Source of the DNA: Paracoccus fontiphilus
Lineage (GTDB): Bacteria; Pseudomonadota; Alphaproteobacteria; Rhodobacterales; Rhodobacteraceae
Assembly (NCBI RefSeq): GCF_017356265.1
Contig: NZ_JAFNAW010000002.1
Location: 85,168-149,167, forward strand
DNA: 64,000 nucleotides
Direction of reading: 5' to 3'
Made by a program: the position numbers and the translations under genes. Of this stretch, positions 55,985 to 63,913 are shown one piece after another. The first letter of the stretch is position 1. The number at the start of each line of letters is the position of its first letter. The notes under the pieces are model-generated. The model ran no database searches and had not been told where the DNA came from. It was given only the letters and a program-made list of their open reading frames with translations.

Positions 55985-56054
55985 CGTCAGCGTGACAACG
56001 GCAAGCCGTTAGCGTAAACAGCCCGAAATCATGGAATTGCGGAAGGATTGCATC

Positions 56055-57455
56055 ATGGCACAGGCGCGGATCGGGCTGATCGGCTTGGGGACGATGGGGG
56101 CGGCGCTGGCGCTGAACATCGCGGAAAAGGGATTCCCCATCGCGGTCTGGAACCGCACGACCGAGGTGACGCGCGCCTTTGCCGCCAATGCTGGCGACTT
56201 GGCGCAGAACGTCATCCCGACCGAGACGCTGGCCGACCTGGTTGCCGCCATTGCGAAGCCCCGCGCCATCATCCTGATGGTGCCTGCGGGCCAGCCGGTG
56301 GATGACCAGCTTGCCGCCCTTGCGCCGCTGCTGGATGCCGACGACCTGGTGATCGACGCGGGCAATGCCGACTTCCACGACACCAATCGCCGCGACGGCG
56401 CCGGGCTGCCGTTCCGCTTCCTTGGCATGGGCGTGTCGGGTGGCGAGGAAGGCGCGCGCCACGGCCCTGCCATCATGGGCGGCGGCACGGCGTCCGACTG
56501 GGACCGCGTGGCCGACGTGATGACCGCCATCGCCGCCCGGGCCGAGGACGGCACCCCCTGCGCCGCCCGCATGGGCGATGCGGGCGCCGGGCATTTTGTG
56601 AAGATGGTCCACAACGGCATCGAATACGCCGACATGCAGATGATCGCCGAGATCTATGGCATGATGCGCGACGGCATGGCGATGGAAGCGGCGGCGATCT
56701 CGGACATCTTCGCGCGCTGGAACACGGGCGTGCTGCAGTCCTACCTGATCGAGATCTCGGCCAAAGTGACGGCCGCCGCCGATCCCCATACCGGCAAGCC
56801 GATGGTGGACGTGATCCTGGACCGCGCGGGCCAGAAGGGCACCGGCCGCTGGACCGCGATCGAGGCGCAGCACCTGTCCGCCCCCATTCCCGTGATCGAG
56901 GCCGCCGTGATGGCGCGCAACGTCTCGGCCCGGCTGGACGAACGCCTGGCGGGCGAGGCGCGCTTCGGTGCCGCCCCGCAGCCCTGCGCCATCGACCCGC
57001 AGGTCCTGGAACAGGCGCTGATCGCGGGCAAGATCCTGTGCTACGCGCAGGGCTTCACGATGATCTCGGCCGCGTCCGGGCGATTCGGCTGGACGCTGGA
57101 CCTGCCCGAGATCGCGCGGGTCTGGCGCGCGGGCTGCATCATCCGGTCCGCCATGCTGAACGACATGGCCGCCGCCCTGGCCGAGGACCCGGCCCGCAAC
57201 CTGATCATGGCGCCCTTCTTCGCGGACCTGATCGAGACGGCCATTCCCGCGCTGCGGCAGGTCGTGTCGCAAGGCGCGGCGGCGGGCCATGCGCTGCCCG
57301 CGCTCGCGTCGGGGCTGATGTGGTTCGACCTGATGCGGACCGGCCGGGGAACGGCGAACCTGATCCAGGCCCAGCGCGACTTCTTCGGCGCGCATGGCTT
57401 CCAGCGGATCGACGGACTGGACGCGCCGCATGGCCCCTGGGGCGGCCTGGCCTGA
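56055..57455 (+). CDS. gnd: 6-phosphogluconate dehydrogenase, decarboxylating
   Basis: A 466-residue enzyme that turns 6-phosphogluconate into ribulose 5-phosphate, CO2 and NADPH in the oxidative pentose phosphate pathway. NADP site GLIGLGTMGAALALNIAEKG near residue 6; VSGGEEGARHGPAIMGGG in the substrate site; GAGHFVKMVHNGIEYADMQMIAEIYG, including the catalytic Lys; GTGRWTAIEA, and a C-terminal all-helical domain (TANLIQAQRDFFGAHGFQRID). GGAAGG precedes the ATG. With eda at 18 kb it belongs to the two branches that use 6-phosphogluconate. Confidence 0.95.
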   Translation: MAQARIGLIGLGTMGAALALNIAEKGFPIAVWNRTTEVTRAFAANAGDLAQNVIPTETLADLVAAIAKPRAIILMVPAGQPVDDQLAALAPLLDADDLVIDAGNADFHDTNRRDGAGLPFRFLGMGVSGGEEGARHGPAIMGGGTASDWDRVADVMTAIAARAEDGTPCAARMGDAGAGHFVKMVHNGIEYADMQMIAEIYGMMRDGMAMEAAAISDIFARWNTGVLQSYLIEISAKVTAAADPHTGKPMVDVILDRAGQKGTGRWTAIEAQHLSAPIPVIEAAVMARNVSARLDERLAGEARFGAAPQPCAIDPQVLEQALIAGKILCYAQGFTMISAASGRFGWTLDLPEIARVWRAGCIIRSAMLNDMAAALAEDPARNLIMAPFFADLIETAIPALRQVVSQGAAAGHALPALASGLMWFDLMRTGRGTANLIQAQRDFFGAHGFQRIDGLDAPHGPWGGLA

Positions 57456-57465
57456 ACGGCATGGC

Positions 57466-57494
57466 TTGAAGCCGCCGGACGGGACGCCTATATT
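57466..57494 (+). promoter_or_regulatory. Promoter of ssrA
   Basis: TTGAAG (57466-57471) and TATATT (57489-57494) are separated by exactly 17 nt, close to the sigma-70 consensus. Initiation would be near 57501, just before the predicted tmRNA acceptor piece. It is the clearest promoter in the window. Confidence 0.75.
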
Positions 57495-57500
57495 CGTCCT

Positions 57501-57830
57501 GTCCGGGGCAACCCGGACTATGGACATAAACGCGCATGGAATAAGCGGATCGGACCCGGGGGCGGTACCCGGCGACTCCACCAGATCACCCTCGTTGGGG
57601 GGCCTTGGGGTCGAAACAGGATCGACGAACGTCTAAAGATGTTTGCTTTGTCTCGGTGAGCTACCACCGTTATCGGTGCAAAATGTACAGTTGCCAACGA
57701 CAACCGTGCTCCGGTCGCGCTGGCTGCGTAAGCAGTCCGCAAGATCGAAACCTAAGCCCTTGCGCCTAGCAGCGTAAGGCGGGGCCCGCAGGAGCCTGGC
57801 AACAGAATCCTGCACTTTCAGCCCTTTGCC
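57501..57830 (+). ncRNA. ssrA: Two-piece (circularly permuted) tmRNA
   Basis: The gene encodes the permuted alphaproteobacterial tmRNA. The acceptor part comes first and ends in GCGACTCCACCA (57572-57583, CCA encoded), preceded by a T-arm-like segment around 57551-57570. A 23-nt internal segment (57584-57606) follows, removed in maturation. The coding part starts GGGGTC at 57607, which can pair with GACTCC at 57574-57579 to form the acceptor stem, then TCGACGAAC in the D-loop region. The tag frame is at 57693-57731. The 5' and 3' ends are approximate. tmRNA rescues ribosomes stalled on truncated mRNA. Confidence 0.9.
57693..57731 (+). other. tmRNA tag peptide reading frame
   Basis: Resume codon GCC at 57693, then ANDNRAPVALAA and the stop TAA (57729-57731). 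The ANDN start and the ALAA end are the degradation signals read by the SspB adaptor and by ClpXP/ClpAP. The 12-residue length is that of the Rhodobacterales tag, as I recall it. Confidence 0.88.
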
Positions 57831-57958
57831 CATCATGCCCGCCCTGCGTCCTTGCGACCGCCGGCAAGGCGATGAGGGTTTCTTGCCAAAGCCTTGGCCC
57901 TCCCTCTTTTCAATACCGGTCATATGCCTATGCTGGCCCGAAATCGAAGGGAACGGAC

Positions 57959-58438
57959 ATGGCGCGATCGGGAATCGACTACGGCGGAATGATGCATCGC
58001 GCATTGCAGGGTCTGATCGCGGACGTGCTGGAGCGTGTTGCCGAACACGGGCTGCCGGGCGACCACCACTTCTTCATCACCTTCGACACGCGCGACGAAG
58101 GGGTCGAGATGGCCGACTGGCTGCGCGAACGCTATCCCGAGGAAATGACCATCGTCATCCAGCACTGGTTCGACAACCTGACCGTGGACGACGAGGGGTT
58201 CACCGTGACCCTGAACTTCGGCAACTCTCCCGAGCCGCTGCGCATCCCCTTCGACGCCTTGCGCACCTTTGTCGATCCTTCCGTCGAATTCGGCCTGCGC
58301 TTCGAGACGCAGGAGTCCGAGGACGACGACGATGATGACGAAGGCGATCAGGACGGGGACGAGGATGGCGGCGACAATCCCGACGGCACCCCGAACGGCG
58401 GGGGCGAGGTGGTGCAACTGGACCGCTGGCGGAAATAG
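57959..58438 (+). CDS. sspB: ClpXP adaptor SspB (alpha type)
   Basis: A 159-residue adaptor that binds ssrA-tagged proteins and hands them to ClpXP. The N-terminal core (DYGGMMHRALQGLIADVLERVAEHGLPGDHHFFITFDTRDEGVEM; FDNLTVDDEGFTVTLNFG; PFDALRTFVDPSVEFGLRFE) is the alphaproteobacterial version. A very acidic linker (ESEDDDDDDEGDQDGDEDGG) leads to the C-terminal ClpX-binding tail VVQLDRWRK. It lies downstream of ssrA, whose tag is its substrate. The start at 57959 was chosen because the conserved part begins there; a weak GGAACGG precedes it. Confidence 0.92.
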   Translation: MARSGIDYGGMMHRALQGLIADVLERVAEHGLPGDHHFFITFDTRDEGVEMADWLRERYPEEMTIVIQHWFDNLTVDDEGFTVTLNFGNSPEPLRIPFDALRTFVDPSVEFGLRFETQESEDDDDDDEGDQDGDEDGGDNPDGTPNGGGEVVQLDRWRK

Positions 58439-58459
58439 CCGCGCGGTCCAGGCACGGGC

Positions 58460-60055
58460 CTAGACCATCATTTCCTTTGTGGCCGTCAGCCGCAATTCGG
58501 GATGGTCGCGCCCCACGCGGTCGATGTCCCATTGCAGGCGCGTCAGATAGACCATGTCGCCGTCGTGATCCTGCGCGATATGGCCCTTGTTGGCGTTCAC
58601 GAAGGCCTCGACCTTGTCCTTGGGTCCGGCAACCCAGCGGGCAGAGGTGAACTGCGACGCCTCGAAGCGGACGGGGATGCCGTATTCGATCTCGATCCGA
58701 CTCGCCAACACCTCGAACTGCAACGCGCCCACGACGCCCACGATGAAGCCCGACCCGATCATCGGCTTGAAGACCTTGGCCGCGCCTTCCTCGGCGAATT
58801 GCATCAGCGCCTTTTCCAGGTGCTTGGCCTTCATCGGGTCGGTCGCGCGCACCGATTGCAGCAGTTCGGGGGCAAAGGACGGGATGCCGGTAAAGCGCAG
58901 CGCCTCGCCCTCGGTTAGGGCGTCGCCGATGCGAAGCTGGCCGTGGTTGGGGATGCCGATGATGTCGCCTGCCCAGGCCTCGTCCGCCAGTTCGCGGTCG
59001 GCGGCCAGGAACAGGACCGGGTTCGTCACTGCCATCGGCTTTTTCGACCGCACATGGGTCAGCTTCATGCCGCGTTCGAAATGCCCCGAGGCGAGGCGCA
59101 CGAAGGCCACCCGGTCGCGGTGCTTGGGGTCCATGTTGGCCTGCACCTTGAAGACAAAGCCGGTCACGGGCTTTTCCTCGGGCGCGATCTCGCGGTCGGC
59201 GGCGTTCTGCGGCTGCGGCGCGGGGCCGTATTCGCTGATCCCGCGCATCAGCTCTCGCACGCCGAAGCTGTTGATCGCGCTGCCGAACCAGATCGGCGTC
59301 ATGTGCCCTTCCAGGAAGGACTTGCGGTCAAAGGCGGGCAGCAGTTCGCGCGCCATCTCGACCTCCTCCCGCAGCTTTTCCAGCAGGTCGGCGGGAACGT
59401 GGTCGGCCAGGCGGGGATCGTCCAGACCTTCCATCTTGACCGACTCGGCGACCTTGTTGCGGTCGGCGCGGTCCATCAGCTCCAGCCGGTCGTTCAGCAT
59501 GTCGTAGCAGCCGATGAAGTCCCGGCCCACGCCGATGGGCCAAGATGCCGGGGCTACGTCGATGGCAAGGTTTTCCTGGATCTCGTCGATGATCTCGAAC
59601 GTGTCGCGCGATTCGCGGTCCATCTTGTTGCAGAAGGTCAGGATCGGCAGGTCGCGCAACCGGCAGACCTCGAACAGCTTGCGGGTCTGGGATTCGACCC
59701 CTTTGGCCCCGTCGATCACCATGATCGCCGCGTCCACGGCGGTCAGGGTGCGATAGGTATCCTCGGAAAAGTCGCTGTGGCCCGGCGTGTCCACCAGGTT
59801 GAAGCGGTGGCCGTCGAAGTCGAAGGACATCGCCGACGCGGAAACCGAAATCCCCCGCTCCTGCTCCATCTTCATGAAGTCCGACCGCGTCCGCCGCGCC
59901 TCGCCCTTGGCGCGCACCTGACCGGCCATCTGGATGGCGCCGCCATACAGCAGGAACTTCTCGGTCAGGGTGGTCTTGCCCGCGTCGGGGTGCGAGATGA
60001 TCGCGAAGGTGCGGCGGCGGGCGATTTCGGGCGGAAGTTCGGGGCGATTTGTCAT
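58460..60055 (-). CDS. prfC: Peptide chain release factor 3
   Basis: A 531-residue translational GTPase that removes RF1/RF2 from terminated ribosomes and takes part in post-peptidyl-transfer quality control. G1 SHPDAGKTT (residues 21-29), G2/G3 region DTPGHSDFSEDTYRTL, G4 CNKMDRE, and the later domains typical of RF3 (VFKVQANMDPKHRDRVAFVRLASG; GDIIGIPNHGQLRIGDAL). The start at 60055 matches the family. It is convergent with sspB (21 nt between ends). Confidence 0.96.
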   Translation of the reverse strand: MTNRPELPPEIARRRTFAIISHPDAGKTTLTEKFLLYGGAIQMAGQVRAKGEARRTRSDFMKMEQERGISVSASAMSFDFDGHRFNLVDTPGHSDFSEDTYRTLTAVDAAIMVIDGAKGVESQTRKLFEVCRLRDLPILTFCNKMDRESRDTFEIIDEIQENLAIDVAPASWPIGVGRDFIGCYDMLNDRLELMDRADRNKVAESVKMEGLDDPRLADHVPADLLEKLREEVEMARELLPAFDRKSFLEGHMTPIWFGSAINSFGVRELMRGISEYGPAPQPQNAADREIAPEEKPVTGFVFKVQANMDPKHRDRVAFVRLASGHFERGMKLTHVRSKKPMAVTNPVLFLAADRELADEAWAGDIIGIPNHGQLRIGDALTEGEALRFTGIPSFAPELLQSVRATDPMKAKHLEKALMQFAEEGAAKVFKPMIGSGFIVGVVGALQFEVLASRIEIEYGIPVRFEASQFTSARWVAGPKDKVEAFVNANKGHIAQDHDGDMVYLTRLQWDIDRVGRDHPELRLTATKEMMV

Positions 60056-60352
60056 GGTGCGGCCTGTAGCCTGCGGATCGGAAATGCGCAATCGCCCTGA
60101 CGGGCGACGGGTGCATCTGAACGGGATCTGAAATGGTGCTGCGAGAGAGAATTGAATTCGGCGTCTCCGATCAGTGTTGCTTGATTTTATTTCATAAAAC
60201 TTCTCCCCGCGCAAATGCTGTGTGTAAGGTAGGTGTGCGAGCCAGTTTGGGGACACCCGGCGACCTATGCTCAGATGGGCCGAAAGCTGCAAGCGATAGG
60301 CGTTGGTGACAACGTGAGGAACTTGCGGAATAAGGTGAGCCGATAGAAATTC
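60056..60352. other. AT-richer junction region with remnants
   Basis: About 297 bases between prfC and the first accessory gene. Base composition shifts: TTTTATTTCATAAAACTT (60184-60201) and similar runs are unlike the GC-rich core. It contains the DUF6471-like fragment at 60233-60346. No RNA gene was recognised. Confidence 0.5.
60233..60346 (+). pseudogene. DUF6471-like remnant
   Basis: An open frame from a GTG at 60233, after an in-frame TAG, encodes only 37 residues. Residues from 60263 read TYAQMGRKLQAIGVGDNVRN, then LRNKVSR and a TAG, which resemble the conserved part of small DUF6471 proteins (TYxxLxxKLxxIGVxxxxxNLxNKxSR). The family would continue with a GxFSAxFFLQC-like segment, which is absent. 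It looks like a fragment of a mobile-element-associated gene. Recognition is from memory only. Confidence 0.35.
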
Positions 60353-61327
60353 ATGAGGCTTCTTTCTTCAATGTCTAAGCGATTTGAGAACGGATACTTT
60401 GCCCTTGTTCTGACAGGCGCTCTCGCCCTGTTGAGCATCGCTTTTATTAGTTACATCTTTGCATTCTCAAAGGGCTATCAAAGCGCCGACCGAGAGCATT
60501 CCGCCTTTTATGCCAAAAGGGATGCAACAGAAGTAGCCTATAGCGAATGTCTTAGTAACTCTTCATCGCTCGACAGTGCGAAGGACTGTATAAACAATGC
60601 AAAAGATATTAGCCGCGAATCTGAGCGTTCCGAGCAAGATTTAAACATTCAACGGGAAATGGCCCATTGGGCCGAGGGGGCTCTATGGGCCGCTTGGCTA
60701 ATTGGCTTGGCCACTATAGGCATCACCACTATTGGTGTGCGTTATGTATACCTGACACTTATCGCGACTCAGCAGATGGTAGTCGACACGAGGGCGCTGG
60801 GAGAGGCTCAAACCCGCGCGTGGCTTGGCATTGAAATAACGGATATCGCGATACGCCCCTACTTTTACGAAGGCCATAAGAGGCTCGCCTTTACGGTAAG
60901 ACTAGCAGTGGTCAATCAAGGCAATAGCGTTGCTGGGGACGTAAGATTTTCATGGCTAGGTGACATAATTGCCGATGGCGATAATCCAGACAACTTCTTG
61001 GACAGGTTCAATGAGCTACCTGAGAAGAAACTACACTCCGTGGTTCCAAATCTCCCCAAAGGAGCACGCGCCGACTTTAATCTCTCAGAAGCCGATATAT
61101 TGAAAAATCCCGATTTCATAGGTTTTGGCTTTTGGGGGAGATTAAGCTATGTTTCGGTAGGTCAAAAAGAGACAAAGTCTGTTGATTTTTACACCCTGCT
61201 TGCCAATATAGATGGTCCTCATACCAAACGGATTGATATTAGCACCGCCGATTGGATCAAGCGTAAGCGCGACGGCGTTCCCCTTCTGCCTCTTGTAATC
61301 TGCTTGGGCCATTCTGCACGCGCATGA
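60353..61327 (+). CDS. Membrane protein of unknown function with IS-derived C-terminus
   Basis: A 324-residue protein with a low-GC, codon-biased sequence unlike its neighbours, probably acquired. Two helices: FALVLTGALALLSIAFISYIF (about 16-36) and GALWAAWLIGLATIGITTIGVRYVYLTLIAT (about 108-140), with about 70 residues between them rich in Ser, Asp and Glu. Then comes a cytosolic or periplasmic domain with ALGEAQTRAWLGIEITDIAIRPYF and beta-rich sequence to the end. I do not recognise the family. IS66 begins at 61263, within codon 304, so the last 21 residues (from KRDGVPLLP) come from the IS and the original C-terminus is lost. The start ATG 60353 lacks a clear RBS; ATG 60371 is an alternative. 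Confidence 0.6.
   Translation: MRLLSSMSKRFENGYFALVLTGALALLSIAFISYIFAFSKGYQSADREHSAFYAKRDATEVAYSECLSNSSSLDSAKDCINNAKDISRESERSEQDLNIQREMAHWAEGALWAAWLIGLATIGITTIGVRYVYLTLIATQQMVVDTRALGEAQTRAWLGIEITDIAIRPYFYEGHKRLAFTVRLAVVNQGNSVAGDVRFSWLGDIIADGDNPDNFLDRFNELPEKKLHSVVPNLPKGARADFNLSEADILKNPDFIGFGFWGRLSYVSVGQKETKSVDFYTLLANIDGPHTKRIDISTADWIKRKRDGVPLLPLVICLGHSARA
61263..61278 (+). repeat. IS66 left inverted repeat
   Basis: 16 bp, GTAAGCGCGACGGCGT, identical to the complement of the right end. Confidence 0.95.
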
Positions 61328-61343
61328 GCGTGGGAGTGTTGGC

Positions 61344-61781
61344 TTGGAGAGAGACGGCAAAGTGGGCGTCCATTTGGACGGCTTCTCGGGTAGTGAGGTT
61401 TCCCGGCTGGAGGTGATGGAGGGGCCGACCGGGCGCCGGCGACGCACAAAAGCGGAGCGGGCGCGGATCGCAGCTGAGAGCCTGGTGCCGGGAGCTTCGG
61501 TTACGGAGGTCGCGCGGCGGCACGGGACGACGCGCTGGCAGGTCTATGACTGGCGGAAGAGGCTGCGGACGGGGCAGTTGATTGTGCCCGAGCGCGTGGC
61601 GGCGTTGCCGATGTTTGCGGAACTGGTCGTTGAGGGCACCGCAGCGGAGTTGCCGGCAGAGATGGGGATCACCACCGGCGTGGAGATTGTTGTCGGCGAA
61701 GTCGTGATCCGGGCCTCTGCTGGCGTAGACGAGGAGTTGCTGACGCGGGCAATCCGGGCAGTGCGGGCGGCGGCATCGTGA
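61344..61781 (+). CDS. tnpA: IS66 family accessory protein TnpA (Orf1)
   Basis: A 145-residue IS66 Orf1. The N-terminal half is a helix-turn-helix DNA-binding domain (RRRRTKAERARIAAESLVPGASVTEVARRHGTTRWQVYDWRKRLR, about 31-75). The C-terminal part is variable. In IS66 it is required for transposition with TnpB and TnpC. The start is uncertain: a TTG at 61344, or ATG 61416 (MEGPTGRRRRTK) a little later. It overlaps tnpB by 4 nt. Confidence 0.8.
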   Translation: MERDGKVGVHLDGFSGSEVSRLEVMEGPTGRRRRTKAERARIAAESLVPGASVTEVARRHGTTRWQVYDWRKRLRTGQLIVPERVAALPMFAELVVEGTAAELPAEMGITTGVEIVVGEVVIRASAGVDEELLTRAIRAVRAAAS

Positions 61782-62134
61782 TGCTCGGTCAGGGAGGGCC
61801 GGTAAAGGTCTACGTGGCAACACGTCCTGTGGACTTCCGCAAGGGAATCGACGGTCTCGCGCTTGCTGTGCAGGAGATGTTCGGCCTCGACCCGTTCTGT
61901 GGGGCGGTGTTCGTATTCCGTGCGAGGCGGGCAGACCGCATCAAGCTCTTGATCTGGGATCAGACCGGGATGGTGCTGGTTCACAAGCGGCTCGAAGGCG
62001 GCAAGTTCGTCTGGCCTCAGGTGCGGGACGGGGTGATGCGGATGTCATCGGCGCAGTTGTCGGCGCTGTTCGAGGGGCTGGACTGGCGTCTGGTGCGACC
62101 GCAACGTTCGCGGCGTCCGCAGGTAGCCGGGTGA
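61778..62134 (+). CDS. tnpB: IS66 family protein TnpB (Orf2)
   Basis: A 118-residue IS66 Orf2. Seen: KVYVATRPVDFRKGIDGLALAVQEMFGLDPFCGAVFVFRARRADRIKLLIWDQTGMVLVHKRLEGGKFVWP, the family hallmark. Biochemical role is not established. It starts GTG 61778 overlapping the tnpA stop, with an ATG next to it at 61781. Confidence 0.93.
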   Translation: MMLGQGGPVKVYVATRPVDFRKGIDGLALAVQEMFGLDPFCGAVFVFRARRADRIKLLIWDQTGMVLVHKRLEGGKFVWPQVRDGVMRMSSAQLSALFEGLDWRLVRPQRSRRPQVAG

Positions 62135-62191
62135 GCCCTGGGCACCTGTTTTTGCTGGCCAGAACCGGGTCAGCGTGATTCAATCCCGGTT

Positions 62192-63757
62192 ATGGATGCC
62201 AATGCCCTCAGTCGCGAGAACGCCCATCTGAAGGCCCGCCTGGCCGAGGTCGAGGCGGCACTGGCCGAGGTGCAGGAGGCCAACCGTCGGCTGGAAGATA
62301 TCCTGCGCTCTTCGCAACGCGCGCAGTTTGGCAAAAGCTCCGAGAAGCTGTCGCCCGACCAGATCAACTTGGCCCTGGAGGATGCCGAGTTTGCTCAGGG
62401 TGTGCTCGAGGCGGCACAAGAGAAGGCCGAGGCTGCGCTGCAACGCGCGCGCGGGGAAACGCCTCCCAAGCCAGCGCGCAACCGCGGGCATCTGCCGCCG
62501 CACCTACCGAGGATCGAGCGGGTGATCGAGCCCGCCAGCACCCTTTGCCCTTGCGGTTGTGGCGAGATGGCCCGGATCGGTGAGGACATCTCCGAACGCC
62601 TTGATGTGATCCCGGCGCAGTTCCAGGTGCTGGTGACGCGGCGTCCCAAATATGCCTGCCGCCGCTGCTCGCAGGCCGTGGTGCAGGCGCATGCGCCGGA
62701 GCATGTCGTGCCAGGCGGGCTGCCGACCGAGCGGCTGATTGCCTGGATCATGGTGTCGAAGTTTGGCGACCACCTTCCGTTTTACCGCCAGGCCGGGATC
62801 TTCGAGCGGCAGGGCCTCCATCTCGACCGCGGCACGCTCGGCAACTGGGTTGGCCGCGCCTGCTTCCACCTGATGCCGGTCGTCGACCACATGCGCGCCC
62901 ATCTGCGCGGCGCCGATCGCATCTTCGTTGACGAGACCCGGGCGCCGGTGCTCGATCCGGGCAGGAAGGCCACCAAGAGCGGCTTCTTCTGGGCCGTCGT
63001 GTCCGATGATCGCGGTCATGGCGGGGCAGGCCCACCAATCGTGCTGTTCCATTATGCCCCTGGCCGGGGAAAGCAGCATCCGCTGAAGTTCCTTGCCGGA
63101 TACCGCGGCCGGTTTCTGCAATGCGACGCCTATCAGTCCTACAATGCGATGACCGGGATGGAGCGCGACAACGGCCCCTGGCAACTGGTCTATTGCTGGA
63201 CCCATGTGCGGCGGCGCTTCGTGAAGCGCTTCGAGAACGAGGGCTCGCCCATTGCCGAGGAGATGCTGCGCCAGATCGCACTGCTGTATCAGATCGAGAA
63301 AGTTGTGCGCGGCAAGCTCCCTGCCGACCGCCTCGCAGCCCGGCGGGAGCACGCCACGCCGATCATCGCCGCACTCAAGCCTTGGCTGGAAGTCCAGCTT
63401 TCCCGCATCCCGCAGAAATCCCAACTCGCTGAGGACATCCGCTACACCCTCGCCCACTGGCCCGGCCTGATCCGTTTCCTCGAGAACGGCACCCTCGAAC
63501 TCGATACCAATCCGGTCGAGAACCAGATCCGTCCGATCGCGCTGACAAGGAAGAACGCCCTCTTTGCAGGCAACGAGGTCGGCGCCGAGAACTGGGCTAT
63601 GCTCGCCTCACTCGTCGCCACCTGCAAGATGTCCGGCGTGAACCCCGTCGACTACATCTCCACCACCTTGCACGCCATCCTCGAGGGCCATCCGAAAGCC
63701 CGCATCGAGGAACTCATGCCCTGGAGCTTCGCGCAGCCGTCAAGCCTCGCCGCATAG
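62192..63757 (+). CDS. tnpC: IS66 family transposase TnpC
   Basis: A 521-residue DDE transposase. The N-terminus is a helical leucine-rich zipper (ENAHLKARLAEVEAALAEVQ). A zinc-finger region (CPCGCGE...YACRRC) follows at about 115-165. The catalytic domain has IFVDETRAPVLDPG and LQCDAYQSYNAM (Asp residues) and LDTNPVENQIRPIALTRKNALFAG (Glu) near the C-terminus. Full length; nothing seen suggests it is inactive. Its end overlaps the truncated DUF2158 gene on the other strand. Confidence 0.95.
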   Translation: MDANALSRENAHLKARLAEVEAALAEVQEANRRLEDILRSSQRAQFGKSSEKLSPDQINLALEDAEFAQGVLEAAQEKAEAALQRARGETPPKPARNRGHLPPHLPRIERVIEPASTLCPCGCGEMARIGEDISERLDVIPAQFQVLVTRRPKYACRRCSQAVVQAHAPEHVVPGGLPTERLIAWIMVSKFGDHLPFYRQAGIFERQGLHLDRGTLGNWVGRACFHLMPVVDHMRAHLRGADRIFVDETRAPVLDPGRKATKSGFFWAVVSDDRGHGGAGPPIVLFHYAPGRGKQHPLKFLAGYRGRFLQCDAYQSYNAMTGMERDNGPWQLVYCWTHVRRRFVKRFENEGSPIAEEMLRQIALLYQIEKVVRGKLPADRLAARREHATPIIAALKPWLEVQLSRIPQKSQLAEDIRYTLAHWPGLIRFLENGTLELDTNPVENQIRPIALTRKNALFAGNEVGAENWAMLASLVATCKMSGVNPVDYISTTLHAILEGHPKARIEELMPWSFAQPSSLAA

Positions 63758-63913
63758 GCCCACGCCGTCGCGCTTACAGTAAGACTCATGTTTCGCAACA
63801 TGAAACCAGGTGCAGATTGCTCGTCCTGCAAAGTCGTTGCCCGAGTAGGTCATGATCGGTCCTCCAGACTTGAGCCGTACCAGATCGCCGGGTTTGAATT
63901 CTTGTTCGTTCAT
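63740..63913 (-). pseudogene. DUF2158/YodC-like gene cut by IS66
   Basis: On the minus strand the ATG at 63913 opens NEQEFKPGDLVRLKSGGPIM, then TYSGNDFAGRAICTWFHVAKHESY, typical of small YodC/DUF2158 proteins (KPGDxVxLKSGGPxM...CxWF). At 63777 the frame enters the IS66 right end and reads CKRDGVGLCGEA before TGA (63740-63742). The last residues of the native protein are therefore replaced. Function of the family is unknown. No RBS is evident upstream of the ATG. Confidence 0.6.
63762..63777 (-). repeat. IS66 right inverted repeat
   Basis: Reverse complement of the left 16-bp repeat; 4 nt after the tnpC stop (63757). Confidence 0.95.

Larger units (their letters stand above)
61263..63777 (+). 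mobile_element. IS66-family insertion sequence
   Basis: A 2,515-bp element bounded by perfect 16-bp inverted repeats, GTAAGCGCGACGGCGT at 61263-61278 and its complement at 63762-63777. It carries the three genes of the family in order: tnpA, tnpB and tnpC. The length fits IS66 elements. The 8 bp next to the left end (GATCAAGC) and right end (AGTAAGAC) differ, so there is no target-site duplication. Confidence 0.95.

Noticed and set aside
61255..63785. Target-site duplication of IS66
   Set aside because: The 8-bp flanks differ in most positions, so there is none.
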